This document shows positions 15,521 to 25,685 of a DNA stretch of 38,919 nucleotides, one piece after another; position 1 is the first letter of the stretch; every line of letters begins with the position of its first letter. The notes below the pieces were generated by a model. It was given only the letters and a program-made list of their open reading frames with translations. It searched no databases and was not told where the DNA came from. The position numbers were made by a program, and so were the translations under genes. This stretch comes from Deltaproteobacteria bacterium (GTDB lineage Bacteria; Myxococcota_A; Polyangia; JAAYKL01), in contig JAFGQN010000120.1 of assembly GCA_016935665.1 (NCBI GenBank), positions 1-38,919 of the forward strand, read 5' to 3'.

Positions 15521-15594
<74 letters not shown>

Positions 15595-15607
15595 GCAAGT
15601 GTTGGCA

Positions 15608-15636
15608 CTTATAGGCGTTTCGTACTTTGGCGTCAA
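15608..15636 (-). promoter_or_regulatory. Promoter of tRNA-fMet
   Basis: On the minus strand: TTGACG, a 17-base spacer and TATAAG, ending 13 bases before the tRNA 5' end. The spacing and position are ideal for a sigma70-type stable-RNA promoter. Confidence 0.82.
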
Positions 15637-15657
15637 TCTTTTTTTGTGACGTTTATG

Positions 15658-16554
15658 TTATTTTTTTTGGGGTCTTTTTCTGGAATTTCGGTCTGATTGC
15701 GGACGCTTGTCAGCGTGTGCGCCACTGTTGTTCTTGCGGGTTCTTTGTTTGGGGACTGATGCACTTTGACCGCGCCTTGGCATGTTTGTTTTTTTGGGTT
15801 TGTCCATATTGGCGAAGTCTTTAGGGGTGACGGCGTATTCGGTTATGAGGCGATCGAGCTCTTTGGGGGTGAGTCGTCGGTACTTGCCCACCGGGAGACC
15901 TTCGATGTCGATTCCAGCGAATGCCACTCGTTTGAGTTTGCTGATTTGCATTCCCGTGGCGTCGGCCATGCGGCGAATCTGGCGGTTTTTGCCTTCTTTA
16001 ATGATAACAACTACCCATGTGCCACCGTCACTCTCTTCGATTCGGGCAATATCGATGACTGGTCGGGTCCGAGTGCCGTCGTCCAGTACTACTCCCTGTT
16101 TCCACTGCTGGAGATGATTGTCGGAGACTGCGCCGCGAAATTTAACCATATACTTTTTGGGGGCACCGAACCGGGGGTGGGTAAGGGCATGGGCCAACTC
16201 GCCGTCGTTGGTGAGCAGCAGGGCGCCGGATGTGTTGTAGTCGAGTCGCCCCACCGGAAAGAGACGCAGGCCTTCCTCTTTTACGATGTCGAGGACTGTC
16301 TCGCGTCCTTCGGGGTCGTTGACGGAGCAGATGACGCCGCGGGGTTTGTTCATCACAATGACCACTGGACGCTCTTTGGTGAGCTTTTGACCAAAAACGG
16401 TGATGGTCTGAGTGGTGGGGTCAACCTTGGTGCCCAGTTCAGTAACTGTCTGGCCGTCAACGGTCACTTTGCCCGACTGAATGAGTTCTTCGCACTTTCG
16501 GCGGGATGCGATGCCCGCCTGTGCCATTATTTTCTGTAATCGTTCTTCTGTCAT
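15658..16554 (-). CDS. rluB: 23S rRNA pseudouridine synthase, RluB/RsuA family
   Basis: It isomerises a uridine in 23S rRNA to pseudouridine (RluB-type; RluB modifies helix 80 in E. coli). Residues 3-50 form the S4 RNA-binding domain (RLQKIMAQAGIASRRKCEEL). The catalytic domain carries the Asp motif GRLDYNTSG and the family box KEGKNRQIRRM. The last 50 residues are a basic, low-complexity tail of Lys, Arg, Pro and Ser, longer than in E. coli and probably RNA-contacting. The start ATG at 16554 (MTEERLQ) has AGGA upstream; an in-frame extension to 16632 exists but lacks family residues. It is the first housekeeping gene beyond the tRNA. Distinguishing RluB from RluE/RsuA relies on general similarity. 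Confidence 0.88.
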   Translation of the reverse strand: MTEERLQKIMAQAGIASRRKCEELIQSGKVTVDGQTVTELGTKVDPTTQTITVFGQKLTKERPVVIVMNKPRGVICSVNDPEGRETVLDIVKEEGLRLFPVGRLDYNTSGALLLTNDGELAHALTHPRFGAPKKYMVKFRGAVSDNHLQQWKQGVVLDDGTRTRPVIDIARIEESDGGTWVVVIIKEGKNRQIRRMADATGMQISKLKRVAFAGIDIEGLPVGKYRRLTPKELDRLITEYAVTPKDFANMDKPKKTNMPRRGQSASVPKQRTRKNNSGAHADKRPQSDRNSRKRPQKK

Positions 16555-16722
16555 TTGGTTTTCCTGATTTGTTCTTTGGATGGAACTCTCTGTGGATGCG
16601 CCATGTGGGCCAATAAATGTTGCGTCAGGCAATCTTATGTTCAGGTCAAATGAATGCCTGGCTGTTGCAATTCTTCTGTCGATTATAGGCCGTATCCAAA
16701 TTTTGCGCGATGTGCGATTGGA

Positions 16723-17490
16723 TTATTCCTGACTTTTTTTCACGCCTTTTTTTCTGTTGGATTTTTTTGGGGAGGTGTCGCCTGAATCGGGTGCGCTGTC
16801 AGCGGCGTCGTGGGGCGTCTGCGCGTCTTCATCGGTTTGTTCGCTGTCGCTGGATTCAGCGGCTTCCTGCGCTGCCTCTTCGGCTTTTCGCTCGGCTGAA
16901 GCGATTTTGTCCCGATCCCATCTGTCGGCTTTCCCGTCGCCGTTGACATCGTATCCGATGCGCTGAAGCTGTCCATTGACGTAGTATTCCCAGTAATCGA
17001 TATGTCCGTTCTGGTCCATGTCCCCTTCCACTTTGTACACTTCGCCATCTTTGAGGTGCCGAATGGTGTCCACATAACCATCGGAATTCTGGTCCAGTTC
17101 CTGCTTGAACACTTTTCCTTTGGACCAGTGGGACACCACATCAATGCCGCCATCGAAATCCAGGTCCACTTCATCCCGTTTCATCTGTCCATCGTCGTCG
17201 AGAAACTGGTACAAATCCAGAACGCCATCGTAGTTTAAGTCGGACTCCCGGCAAACAAGGACCTTTTCATCGCCGTTTTGTTTGTAGAGTTTTCTCACAT
17301 CAATGGCGTCGTCCTGGTTGAGGTCTTCTTTTACTTCGATGGCGTCATCGGCAACGCAGCGTGCGCTTTCTGCAATGGATCGCAATGGACCTCTTCTGGC
17401 TCTGGCGTCATCGCCCGACGCGGCATTTTTATTGTGTCCGGCGCAGGAAACGAGTAGTAACAGGGTAAGCAGAAAAATGGTTTTTTTCAT
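16723..17490 (-). CDS. Lipoprotein with EF-hand-like calcium-binding repeats
   Basis: A 255-residue predicted lipoprotein: signal peptide with lipobox LLLVSC (Cys about residue 16). At least six Asp-rich loops of the DxNxDGxxD type follow: DLNQDDAID, DLNYDGVLD, DLDFDGGID, DQNSDGYVD, DMDQNGHID and DVNGDGKAD. These resemble thrombospondin type 3/EF-hand-like calcium loops alternating with short beta strands. The C-terminal 60 residues are Ala/Glu/Asp-rich and end in a Lys-rich tail. ATG 17490 (MKKTIF) is the start because it opens the signal peptide; the frame continues upstream to 17580 without added sense. Probably a periplasm-facing structural or calcium-binding envelope protein; function unknown. 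Confidence 0.82.
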   Translation of the reverse strand: MKKTIFLLTLLLLVSCAGHNKNAASGDDARARRGPLRSIAESARCVADDAIEVKEDLNQDDAIDVRKLYKQNGDEKVLVCRESDLNYDGVLDLYQFLDDDGQMKRDEVDLDFDGGIDVVSHWSKGKVFKQELDQNSDGYVDTIRHLKDGEVYKVEGDMDQNGHIDYWEYYVNGQLQRIGYDVNGDGKADRWDRDKIASAERKAEEAAQEAAESSDSEQTDEDAQTPHDAADSAPDSGDTSPKKSNRKKGVKKSQE

Positions 17491-17595
17491 CAGGTGCCTC
17501 TTTGATTGTCCTTTCAACTGATGAGAAAATAATGAAGTAAACCAGGGAAAACTGCAATCGGATTTTCCAGTGGAGATCATATGGGCCAGGGAGGG

Positions 17596-19107
<1,512 letters not shown>

Positions 19108-19196
19108 ATGTCAGCCTATTTACGCCAGTCCAGGCGCCATTGCGTTTATGCATCAACTTCTGTGATCCATAAAACGCCTCATCCCTCAACACCAGG

Positions 19197-19517
19197 TTAT
19201 TTCTTTTTCTTTTTCGGGGTTTTCGTTTTCGCTTTACCTGCCGTTTGTGCCACAGCTGCCACTTTTTTCTCTTTGGCGACTTTTTCCGCCTTGGTAATTT
19301 TTTCTTTCATGGCAGACACGTGCGCTTCTCTCGAATCGATGGCAGCAATGCGTCTTTTGCCCTGGAGCACAGCAGCTCTCAGTTTTCGATAAACCGAATC
19401 TTTGGCAGCTTCTTTATCGCTTAATCCTTTTTCCTTTAAAGATGCTTCGACAGCTTTAAAGCTGGCAACGGCTTTCTCAAGTTGTTTTTCTCTCAGTTCT
19501 TTGCTCATTGAACCCAT
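19197..19517 (-). CDS. Small Lys/Ala-rich basic protein
   Basis: A 106-residue protein. The first 70 residues are helical and charged (SKELREKQLEKAVASFKAVE). The tail is extremely Lys/Ala-rich and ends in KTKTPKKKKK, like histone H1-type or nucleoid-associated bacterial proteins. The start at 19517 is supported by AGGAG seven bases upstream. It is transcribed away from rpoN, separated by about 260 bases. DNA or RNA binding is suggested by composition only; the family is not recognised. Confidence 0.7.
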   Translation of the reverse strand: MGSMSKELREKQLEKAVASFKAVEASLKEKGLSDKEAAKDSVYRKLRAAVLQGKRRIAAIDSREAHVSAMKEKITKAEKVAKEKKVAAVAQTAGKAKTKTPKKKKK

Positions 19518-19663
19518 TTTTATCTCCTGTGAACGCTAAAAAGGATATTTCAACCTTGTCAAATATCCTTCCTAAACTAAGCAGGGCACCATCGCACAAC
19601 CTGGACAAGAGTGCAAGCCCCTGATTTAACTATCCACACCAGTTTTTTTAACTCTTTTGGGTA

Positions 19664-19691
19664 TTGTATGTACGTTTTTTGCAATTATAAT
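19664..19691 (+). promoter_or_regulatory. Probable rpoN promoter
   Basis: TTGTAT, a 16-base spacer and TATAAT, about 85 bases upstream of the rpoN start. The -10 lies inside a 12-bp palindrome CAATTATAATTG (19682-19693) that could bind a regulator. Confidence 0.55.
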
Positions 19692-19776
19692 TGTATAAAG
19701 CGGGTGATAATCGAAATGTTTGCACTTTCAAGACATAACCATCGCCCCTTACAGGAATTGGGCAGAAACGAAGTGT

Positions 19777-21219
19777 ATGGCGGGAATTGAGTTAAAACAG
19801 CAGCTGAAATTACAGCAACAACTGGTGATGACCCCTCAGTTGCAACAGGCAATCAAGCTGTTGCAGCTCTCACGGGTGGAGCTTGTGGATATGGTGCGGA
19901 CGGAACTGGAAGAAAACCCCGTCCTCGAGGAGAATCTGGAATCCCCATCGCGAGATGTTGACCGTTACTCGGAGAATGAGGCGCCCGAACCGAATGTTCA
20001 GGTCAATTCTGAACCCACCGGCGAAGAGGCAGTTGAGGGCAGCAAAGAGATTGACTGGGAGAAATACCTGGAAAATTATGCCAATCAGCCGCCCACCAGT
20101 GCGTCTCGAAACCTGGCTGCAGAGGAGGGGCCTTCGCTGGAAGCGACTCTGGGCTCCAAAACCACCCTTACAGATCATTTAATATGGCAGTTGCAGATGA
20201 CGCTGGTGACCGAAGAGGAAGAGCGGTTCCTCATGATGGTTATAGGCAGTTTGGACAAGGACGGGTATCTGAAGGAGACATCTATAGATGAATTGGCGGA
20301 TGATGCGGGGCTGGATCCGGAGGATGCGGAGGAAGTTTTGAAAATATTGCAGTCCTTTGACCCCGTTGGGGTTGGCGCACGTGATTTGAGGGAATGTTTA
20401 CTGGCCCAGGTGGATGCGCTGGAACTGGACATTGACGTTCGTACCGTAGTAGAAAATCATTTAGAGAACCTGGAGAAGCGGAACTACAAGGCCATTGCCA
20501 GGGATTTGGGGCTTGATCTGGAAGATGTGTACGATGTGGCGCGTATTATAAGCAACCTGGAGCCCAAGCCGGCACGTAATTTCATCACCGAGGAACCTCG
20601 TTATATTACACCCGATGTGCATGTGCATAAAATAGGCGACCGGTATTTTGTGGTCCCCAATGATGATGGCTTGCCCCGTTTGAAAATTGCCGGTTTTTTC
20701 AAAAATGCGATGGATGCCGGTGATGATGCCAGGGAATACGTTCAAAATAAAATGCGGTCCGCACAATGGTTGATTCGATCTATCGATCAGCGCCGACGCA
20801 CGATCACAAAAGTGACCGAATGCATCGTGGAAAAGCAGCAGGAGTTTTTTGAGAAGGGAGTGAACTATCTCAAACCACTGATTCTGCGGGATGTGGCTGA
20901 GGCCGTTGGTATGCATGAATCCACCATCAGTCGTGTGACAACCAACAAGTACATACAAACGCCTCAGGGGTTGTATGAACTGAAGTATTTTTTCAATTCT
21001 TCCATCAAACGAACCGATGAAGACGACATTGCCTCAGAGAGTGTCAAAAACAAAATCAAGGAAATCGTTGATGGGGAAAATAGCCGAAAACCTTACAGTG
21101 ACCAGAAGATCGTGGATATACTGAAGGATAACGGTATTGTAATCGCCAGGCGGACAGTGGCGAAATATCGGGAGATGCTTGGTATTTTGTCGTCCACCAA
21201 GCGCAAAAAACTTTTCTAG
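19777..21219 (+). CDS. rpoN: RNA polymerase sigma-54 factor
   Basis: An alternative sigma factor that recognises -24/-12 promoters and needs AAA+ activators. About 480 residues. Region I is glutamine-rich (LKQQLKLQQQLVMTPQLQQAIKLLQ at the N-terminus). Region II is acidic. The core-binding and HTH parts follow (MHESTISRVTTNKYIQTPQG), and the diagnostic RpoN box IARRTVAKYREML lies near the C-terminus. ATG 19777 (MAGIELKQ) gives the canonical N-terminus; the frame extends to a TTG at 19720 without conserved residues. It begins the block rpoN-hpf-ptsN-hprK, an order known in Proteobacteria, linking nitrogen/carbon signalling to the PTS. Confidence 0.97.
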   Translation: MAGIELKQQLKLQQQLVMTPQLQQAIKLLQLSRVELVDMVRTELEENPVLEENLESPSRDVDRYSENEAPEPNVQVNSEPTGEEAVEGSKEIDWEKYLENYANQPPTSASRNLAAEEGPSLEATLGSKTTLTDHLIWQLQMTLVTEEEERFLMMVIGSLDKDGYLKETSIDELADDAGLDPEDAEEVLKILQSFDPVGVGARDLRECLLAQVDALELDIDVRTVVENHLENLEKRNYKAIARDLGLDLEDVYDVARIISNLEPKPARNFITEEPRYITPDVHVHKIGDRYFVVPNDDGLPRLKIAGFFKNAMDAGDDAREYVQNKMRSAQWLIRSIDQRRRTITKVTECIVEKQQEFFEKGVNYLKPLILRDVAEAVGMHESTISRVTTNKYIQTPQGLYELKYFFNSSIKRTDEDDIASESVKNKIKEIVDGENSRKPYSDQKIVDILKDNGIVIARRTVAKYREMLGILSSTKRKKLF

Positions 21220-21250
21220 GGTTTGAGTATCAAACCAGGAAGGATTGACA

Positions 21251-21559
21251 ATGCAAATTACGACTACTTTTCGACACATGGAGTCATCCGACGTTATGAA
21301 AGATCTCGTCCAGGAGAAGGTATCCAAGTTGAAAACGTATATTCAAGGGCATTTCGATGCCCAGGTTGTGCTGTCAGCAGAAAAATACCTACATGAATGT
21401 GATATGACAATCAGTACCCCCTGGGGACAGACCTACAAAGGTCATGAGAAACATGAGGATATGTACACCGCCATCGGAAAGGTAATGGACAAAATTGAGC
21501 GCCAGGCGGAAAAAGATAAAGGTCGGATGCGCGCCCACCGAAGCGCAACCGCCGAATAG
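21251..21559 (+). CDS. hpf: Ribosome hibernation-promoting factor (short form)
   Basis: A 102-residue protein of the HPF/YfiA (RaiA) family, which binds the 30S decoding region of idle ribosomes. Visible marks: N-terminal MQITTTFRHMESSD, an AEKYLHECDMTIS strand, and HEDMYTAIGKVMDKIERQ, the conserved central helix. No long C-terminal extension, so it is the short form. ATG 21251 is used, with AGGAAGGA upstream, rather than the TTG six bases earlier. It lies 31 bases downstream of rpoN, the conserved position in proteobacterial rpoN operons. Confidence 0.93.
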   Translation: MQITTTFRHMESSDVMKDLVQEKVSKLKTYIQGHFDAQVVLSAEKYLHECDMTISTPWGQTYKGHEKHEDMYTAIGKVMDKIERQAEKDKGRMRAHRSATAE

Positions 21560-21788
21560 GTTCTCTTCTCTACTTTGTACCCACGAATAATTGTTGACTG
21601 CTGCTTTGCGGAATGGGTCTCGTTTGACCCTTAAAAAGGCCCATATGTTCGTTTTTGTAGACGATCTCTTTATTAGTTGTATACGTCCTATATATTTGTT
21701 TTACTGCATGATTGTTCATGTTATAAACCGCGCGGTGATTTACTTTGCAATGAAATTGCATAATTAACCGGGATTTATATATATTATA

Positions 21789-22247
21789 ATGCAGATCAAA
21801 GAATTTCTACTACCAGAGGCAGTTACGTCGGATTTGGAATCTTCAGGAAAACTGGATGTATTATCGGAATTGGGCAAATTACTCTCCGGTGTGTGCAAAG
21901 GGGCCAGTGAGGCAGATATAGTTGCTGCTCTGGTGGAGCGGGAGCGTCTGGCGACTACCGGAATTGGCGACGGGGTGGCTATTCCTCACGCCAAGAGCGA
22001 CAAATTGACAGAAATCCGTGGCGCATTGGGCATTTCCCGCACGGGAATTCCCTTTGATGCCGTGGATGGCAAGCCGGTTCATATTTTCGTGGCATTGCTG
22101 GCGCCACAGGGGGTAGCCAGTGAGCATCTGAAGGCGCTGGCTCGAATCTCGAGGCTGGTAAGAGAGCCCGATTTTCGAAATCGACTGATGACGACACAGA
22201 GTGCTCGGGAATTGTATCAGGCGATTGTCGAGGAAGACGGAAAGTGA
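21789..22247 (+). CDS. ptsN: PTS EIIA-Ntr-type regulatory protein
   Basis: A 152-residue EIIA of the fructose/nitrogen type, a phosphoryl acceptor in the regulatory PTS. The active-site His is in GVAIPHAK (about residue 68). Conserved boxes ATTGIGDG and VHIFVALLAPQG are present. It follows hpf after a 229-base gap and precedes hprK by 6 bases. The gene has no Shine-Dalgarno: TTTATATATATTATA lies directly before ATG, so a promoter overlapping the start and a leaderless transcript are possible. Its phosphorylation likely controls targets elsewhere such as potassium transport or RpoN-linked genes. Confidence 0.94.
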   Translation: MQIKEFLLPEAVTSDLESSGKLDVLSELGKLLSGVCKGASEADIVAALVERERLATTGIGDGVAIPHAKSDKLTEIRGALGISRTGIPFDAVDGKPVHIFVALLAPQGVASEHLKALARISRLVREPDFRNRLMTTQSARELYQAIVEEDGK

Positions 22248-22253
22248 TTTATT

Positions 22254-23249
22254 ATGGAGGTTTCAACTCTACTCAGAGCGTTGCGCGTTGAACTGGGACT
22301 GGAACTTATTGCAGGAAAAAGTGGCCTGGACAGGCGAATAACAGGTCCGGGTATTCAGAAGTCCGGTCTCGCGCTAACGGGGTTTAACCATATGGTGAAA
22401 CCGGGACTTATCCAGGTCCTGGGAAAAACCGAGATTGACTATCTGTGGAGCCTGGAACCCAAAAACAGATATGAGGCGTCGAATCATTTGATTTCGTGCA
22501 GTCCGCCGGGAATCATTGTCACGCGCAGTCTGGATATTCCGGAACAACTGATTCGTAGCGCGACAGATTCCCGTGTGCCATTGATGAGCACGGGATTGCG
22601 TTCCGCGCTGCTGATTGAATCTCTTCACAAATTTCTGGCCAATCGCATGGCGCAGGTACGTTCCATTCACGGCGTTCTGGTGGATGTCTTCGGCGTTGGG
22701 ATTTTACTGATTGGGAAAAGCGGAATTGGAAAAAGCGAGTGTGCACTGGAGCTGGTGATGCGAGGACATCGGCTGGTGGCGGATGATGTGGTGGATGTGA
22801 ATTTTGTGCCACCGTCGTCGATTATTGGCGCCGGGAACGAGCTCATTCGACATAATATGGAGATTCGTGGCTTGGGCATTATTAATATCAAGGATCTTTT
22901 CGGGGTCGCTGCAATCCGGGAATCCAAAAAGATACAGTTGGTTATCAATGTTGAGGATTGGGATAATTCCAAGGTGTACGATAGATTGGGGATTGTAACA
23001 CAAACCCACAGCATTTTGGGGGTTTCCATTCCACGGATTGATATTCCGGTCCGCCCGGGTCGTTCATTGACTTCGATTATAGAGGTCGCGGCCAGAAACC
23101 AGATTCTCAAAGTGATGGGGCATCATTCCGCACTGGAATTTCAGCATAAAATCGATGCCAGTGTGGAGCATTCGGTGCAGGTGGTTCGAGGAATCAGTGA
23201 ACTGCCCCATTCACTTCCAGCGGGAATAATTGATGATGATGCGGAGTAA
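22254..23249 (+). CDS. hprK: HPr kinase/phosphorylase
   Basis: It phosphorylates HPr on the regulatory Ser (and removes the phosphate), coupling carbon state to gene regulation. The 331-residue protein has an N-terminal domain (residues 1-130) and a kinase domain with P-loop GKSGIGKSE (about 155-163), catalytic HRLVADDVV, and the signature EIRGLGIINI (about 203-212). In Gram-negative bacteria HprK typically lies beside ptsN and a mannose-type PTS, as here. The HPr encoded at 25685 has the Ser target motif, so the pair is complete. Confidence 0.96.
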   Translation: MEVSTLLRALRVELGLELIAGKSGLDRRITGPGIQKSGLALTGFNHMVKPGLIQVLGKTEIDYLWSLEPKNRYEASNHLISCSPPGIIVTRSLDIPEQLIRSATDSRVPLMSTGLRSALLIESLHKFLANRMAQVRSIHGVLVDVFGVGILLIGKSGIGKSECALELVMRGHRLVADDVVDVNFVPPSSIIGAGNELIRHNMEIRGLGIINIKDLFGVAAIRESKKIQLVINVEDWDNSKVYDRLGIVTQTHSILGVSIPRIDIPVRPGRSLTSIIEVAARNQILKVMGHHSALEFQHKIDASVEHSVQVVRGISELPHSLPAGIIDDDAE

Positions 23250-23359
23250 GGTTTTGGCGGAGATGACAACGCTGATTATTTCATTCAAACGCATTGCACT
23301 GATATGAAAAAAGTTGGAAGCAGATATTCGAAAGCGGTATTAGTGAGGAATCAAATACT

Positions 23360-23764
23360 ATGATTGGGATTATTTTGTGTTGTCATGGTGAGATGGCCTC
23401 TGGAATGCGTTCCGCTGCGGAGTTGATTGTGGGACCTCAGGAGCAGTTTGAGGCGCTGGGAATCAAGCCGGGCGAAGGTCAGGATGTATTGAGGAGTGCC
23501 TTGAAAAAGGCCATTCGCAAAATCGGTCGGGACGGAGTGGTTATTTTAACGGACTTGCAGGGGGGAACGCCATTTAATGTATCGGCGCCGCTGCTGGGAG
23601 ACAATGTTCGGATGTTGGCTGGATTCAATTTGCCCATGCTGTTGCAATTGTTGATGGGACGGCTGATGGAGCACGATCTCGACAAGCTGACACAGGGGGC
23701 GACAGAGCATGCGTGTCAGCACATCGTGAACGCATCAGACGTTTTGGCACAGGTGAAGGAGTAG
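23360..23764 (+). CDS. PTS EIIA, mannose/fructose/sorbose family
   Basis: A 134-residue mannose-family IIA domain. The phosphorylated His is in ILCCHGEMASGM near the N-terminus, and the DLQGGTPFN box (about residues 61-70) is the family signature. It receives phosphate from HPr and passes it to EIIB encoded next. TGAGGA lies upstream of the ATG. It starts the EIIA-EIIB-EIIC-EIID-HPr-EI gene run. The 110-base gap after hprK holds no gene, so the rapZ gene often seen here is absent. Confidence 0.95.
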   Translation: MIGIILCCHGEMASGMRSAAELIVGPQEQFEALGIKPGEGQDVLRSALKKAIRKIGRDGVVILTDLQGGTPFNVSAPLLGDNVRMLAGFNLPMLLQLLMGRLMEHDLDKLTQGATEHACQHIVNASDVLAQVKE

Positions 23765-23770
23765 CCGCGA

Positions 23771-24271
23771 ATGGATTGTCAGAATCTATTTGTCCGCATT
23801 GACAACAGGTTGCTTCATGGTCAGGTGGTTCAGTTCTGGATTCCATATTTGAAAGTGGAACATCTCATTATTGCGGACGATGTGGCCGCTTCGACGCCGG
23901 CGATGACGTCGGTGTATCGAATGGCGGTGCCCAAGCGGATAAAGCTTTCAGTGGTGCAAATTACCGCTTTGCAGGATTTGCTGGAACAGCAGACCACGCG
24001 CGAGAAAACGCTGATTGTAGTGAGCGATGTTTTTGATTTGGCCAGGGCGATGATGAGTCGATTCGACTGTCCCTGTATCACTCTGGGCAATGTGCATTCA
24101 GCTGCGGGTCGCAAAAGAGTGACGGATGCCGTTTTTCTGTCTAAAGAAGAAGAAAATGCGTTGGTGCAATTCAAAAACAATGGTCGGGTGGTGGAAATAC
24201 AGACGTTTCCGGGAGATACTTTGCAATTGAATTTTTCAGATGAAAAAGGGGCAACATGGTTCAGGCCCTGA
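23771..24271 (+). CDS. PTS EIIB, mannose/fructose/sorbose family
   Basis: A 166-residue mannose-family IIB protein. The N-terminal signature RIDNRLLHGQVVQFW contains the phosphorylated His; IIADD follows. It accepts phosphate from EIIA (6 bases upstream) and gives it to a sugar bound by EIIC/EIID. The 3' end overlaps the EIIC start by 16 bases, indicating translational coupling. The substrate cannot be told from sequence. Confidence 0.94.
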   Translation: MDCQNLFVRIDNRLLHGQVVQFWIPYLKVEHLIIADDVAASTPAMTSVYRMAVPKRIKLSVVQITALQDLLEQQTTREKTLIVVSDVFDLARAMMSRFDCPCITLGNVHSAAGRKRVTDAVFLSKEEENALVQFKNNGRVVEIQTFPGDTLQLNFSDEKGATWFRP

Positions 24272-24948
24272 GTATTTTTGCCGCCGTCTTTGTGGTGGGC
24301 GCAATGTTATTGCTTGAACGGCGTTGTCTGGGCAAACCTGCCGTGGTTCAGCCTCTGGTGCTGTGTCTCATAGCGGGGCTGCTGCAAGGGGAGTCCACCA
24401 CCGGATTGTGGCTGGGAATTTCTCTGCAACTGCTCAGTATGGGACAAAGTCATTACTGCAACTGGGTGCTGGCAGCGATTACAGCCGGGGGCTCTGTAGC
24501 GATACTGGGAGCGTACGATATTCTTCTCGTCCCTGGAGCGCCCGCGGCCGTTGCTCTTTTGCTCGTCAGCATATTGGTGGGAATTGTTTTTGATTTTATC
24601 GACCGGAAGCTGAGCTTCAGTCGTGGCAACTCGGTGATTGCCGGGGCGGATATCTGGAAGAGCGAGAGCGGAGAGGAATTCAGTCGTCTCATTTATCGGA
24701 TGGTTTTTCGTGGCTTTCTCTTTGGTGGTATGCAAAGCATGCTGGGTGTTGGACTTGCGTCGGCGCTGGGATACGCAATGACGGTACTGACCTCGGTGCA
24801 ACCCCATCTGTTTGTTCAGCAAATAGTGGCGTTGCTGGTTCCCCTCTTTGGCGTGTCAGTCACTCTGGGGTCGTTGTCGGGGCGGGTTTTTCCGTTTTAT
24901 GCGTTTATTGGTGTTGCGGTTTCCGCAGGTGTTGGAGGAATACTGTGA
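24256..24948 (+). CDS. PTS EIIC, mannose family permease subunit
   Basis: A 230-residue, very hydrophobic IIC subunit with about six or more membrane segments, including LVLCLIAGLLQGESTTGLWLG near the N-terminus, where the IIC family has a substrate-related loop. It forms the sugar channel with EIID. AAGGGG lies upstream of the ATG. It is somewhat shorter than the usual 250-270 residues. It ends with an overlap (4 bases) with the EIID start (GTG). Confidence 0.9.
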   Translation: MVQALSIFAAVFVVGAMLLLERRCLGKPAVVQPLVLCLIAGLLQGESTTGLWLGISLQLLSMGQSHYCNWVLAAITAGGSVAILGAYDILLVPGAPAAVALLLVSILVGIVFDFIDRKLSFSRGNSVIAGADIWKSESGEEFSRLIYRMVFRGFLFGGMQSMLGVGLASALGYAMTVLTSVQPHLFVQQIVALLVPLFGVSVTLGSLSGRVFPFYAFIGVAVSAGVGGIL

Positions 24949-25685
24949 CAGCAAAAATTACCAAAACCGATTTGTTGAAAGTAAGCGCCCGTCTCATGCT
25001 CATTCAAAGCGCGTGGACAATGCAGTCGATGCAGTCCGAAGGGTTTGTGTTCTGTCTGATGCCGGTGCTGAGAAAGTTGTTTCCCGACAATTCAAAGTTG
25101 CGTCGGGTCATTAATCATTTTCATCTACCCATTAATACGCATCCATTCCTGGTTAGCATCCTTGCCGGGTCTATTTTGAAAATGGAGTCTGAGGGCCAGT
25201 CTCAGCGGTTGATTATTTCGTATTTGCGCACAGCGATGACTGCTCTGGCGGCGCTTGGGGATTCCTATTTCCATGCCGTACTTGCGTTTTCATCCATGGT
25301 AGCTGTTCTGGCAACCCTGATTTTTGGAGCGGTGGCGGGACTGGTCACTCTATTGGTTATGTACAACGCCGTTCATTTTTTAATCCGTTTTGCAGGCATT
25401 TTCATTGGATTTCGAAAAGGAGATGCCACCATATCCGCGTTGGGAAAATGGATTGACAGCGGGAAAACAAAATTATTGCGGACCCTCACCGGAATTGCCG
25501 GTGGTTTTGTCATTTCAATGATTTTTACAAAAATGGCACAGGATATTCTTTCCCTGTTCTGGATCGTTCCAATCGCAACAGGATTGGTCCTGGTGGCGTT
25601 CGTGTTGAATCTGAAACGATCTTTGTGGGCATATGTGTTGCCCTCGTTTTTATTGCTGGTACTCATTTCGGAGGTATTGATCTGA
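24945..25685 (+). CDS. PTS EIID, mannose family permease subunit
   Basis: A 246-residue IID subunit starting with GTG. The family opening is recognisable: LLKVSARLMLIQSAWTMQSMQSEGFVF. Two C-terminal membrane segments follow in the part around DILSLFWIVPIATGLVLVAF. It pairs with EIIC. It is shorter than typical (about 270-300). The stop TGA at 25683-25685 overlaps the ATG of HPr, so the permease and HPr are coupled in expression. Confidence 0.9.
   Translation: MTAKITKTDLLKVSARLMLIQSAWTMQSMQSEGFVFCLMPVLRKLFPDNSKLRRVINHFHLPINTHPFLVSILAGSILKMESEGQSQRLIISYLRTAMTALAALGDSYFHAVLAFSSMVAVLATLIFGAVAGLVTLLVMYNAVHFLIRFAGIFIGFRKGDATISALGKWIDSGKTKLLRTLTGIAGGFVISMIFTKMAQDILSLFWIVPIATGLVLVAFVLNLKRSLWAYVLPSFLLLVLISEVLI

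Noticed and set aside
15766-16539. 257-codon plus-strand frame opposite the pseudouridine synthase
   Set aside because: Antisense shadow of a confidently assigned gene.
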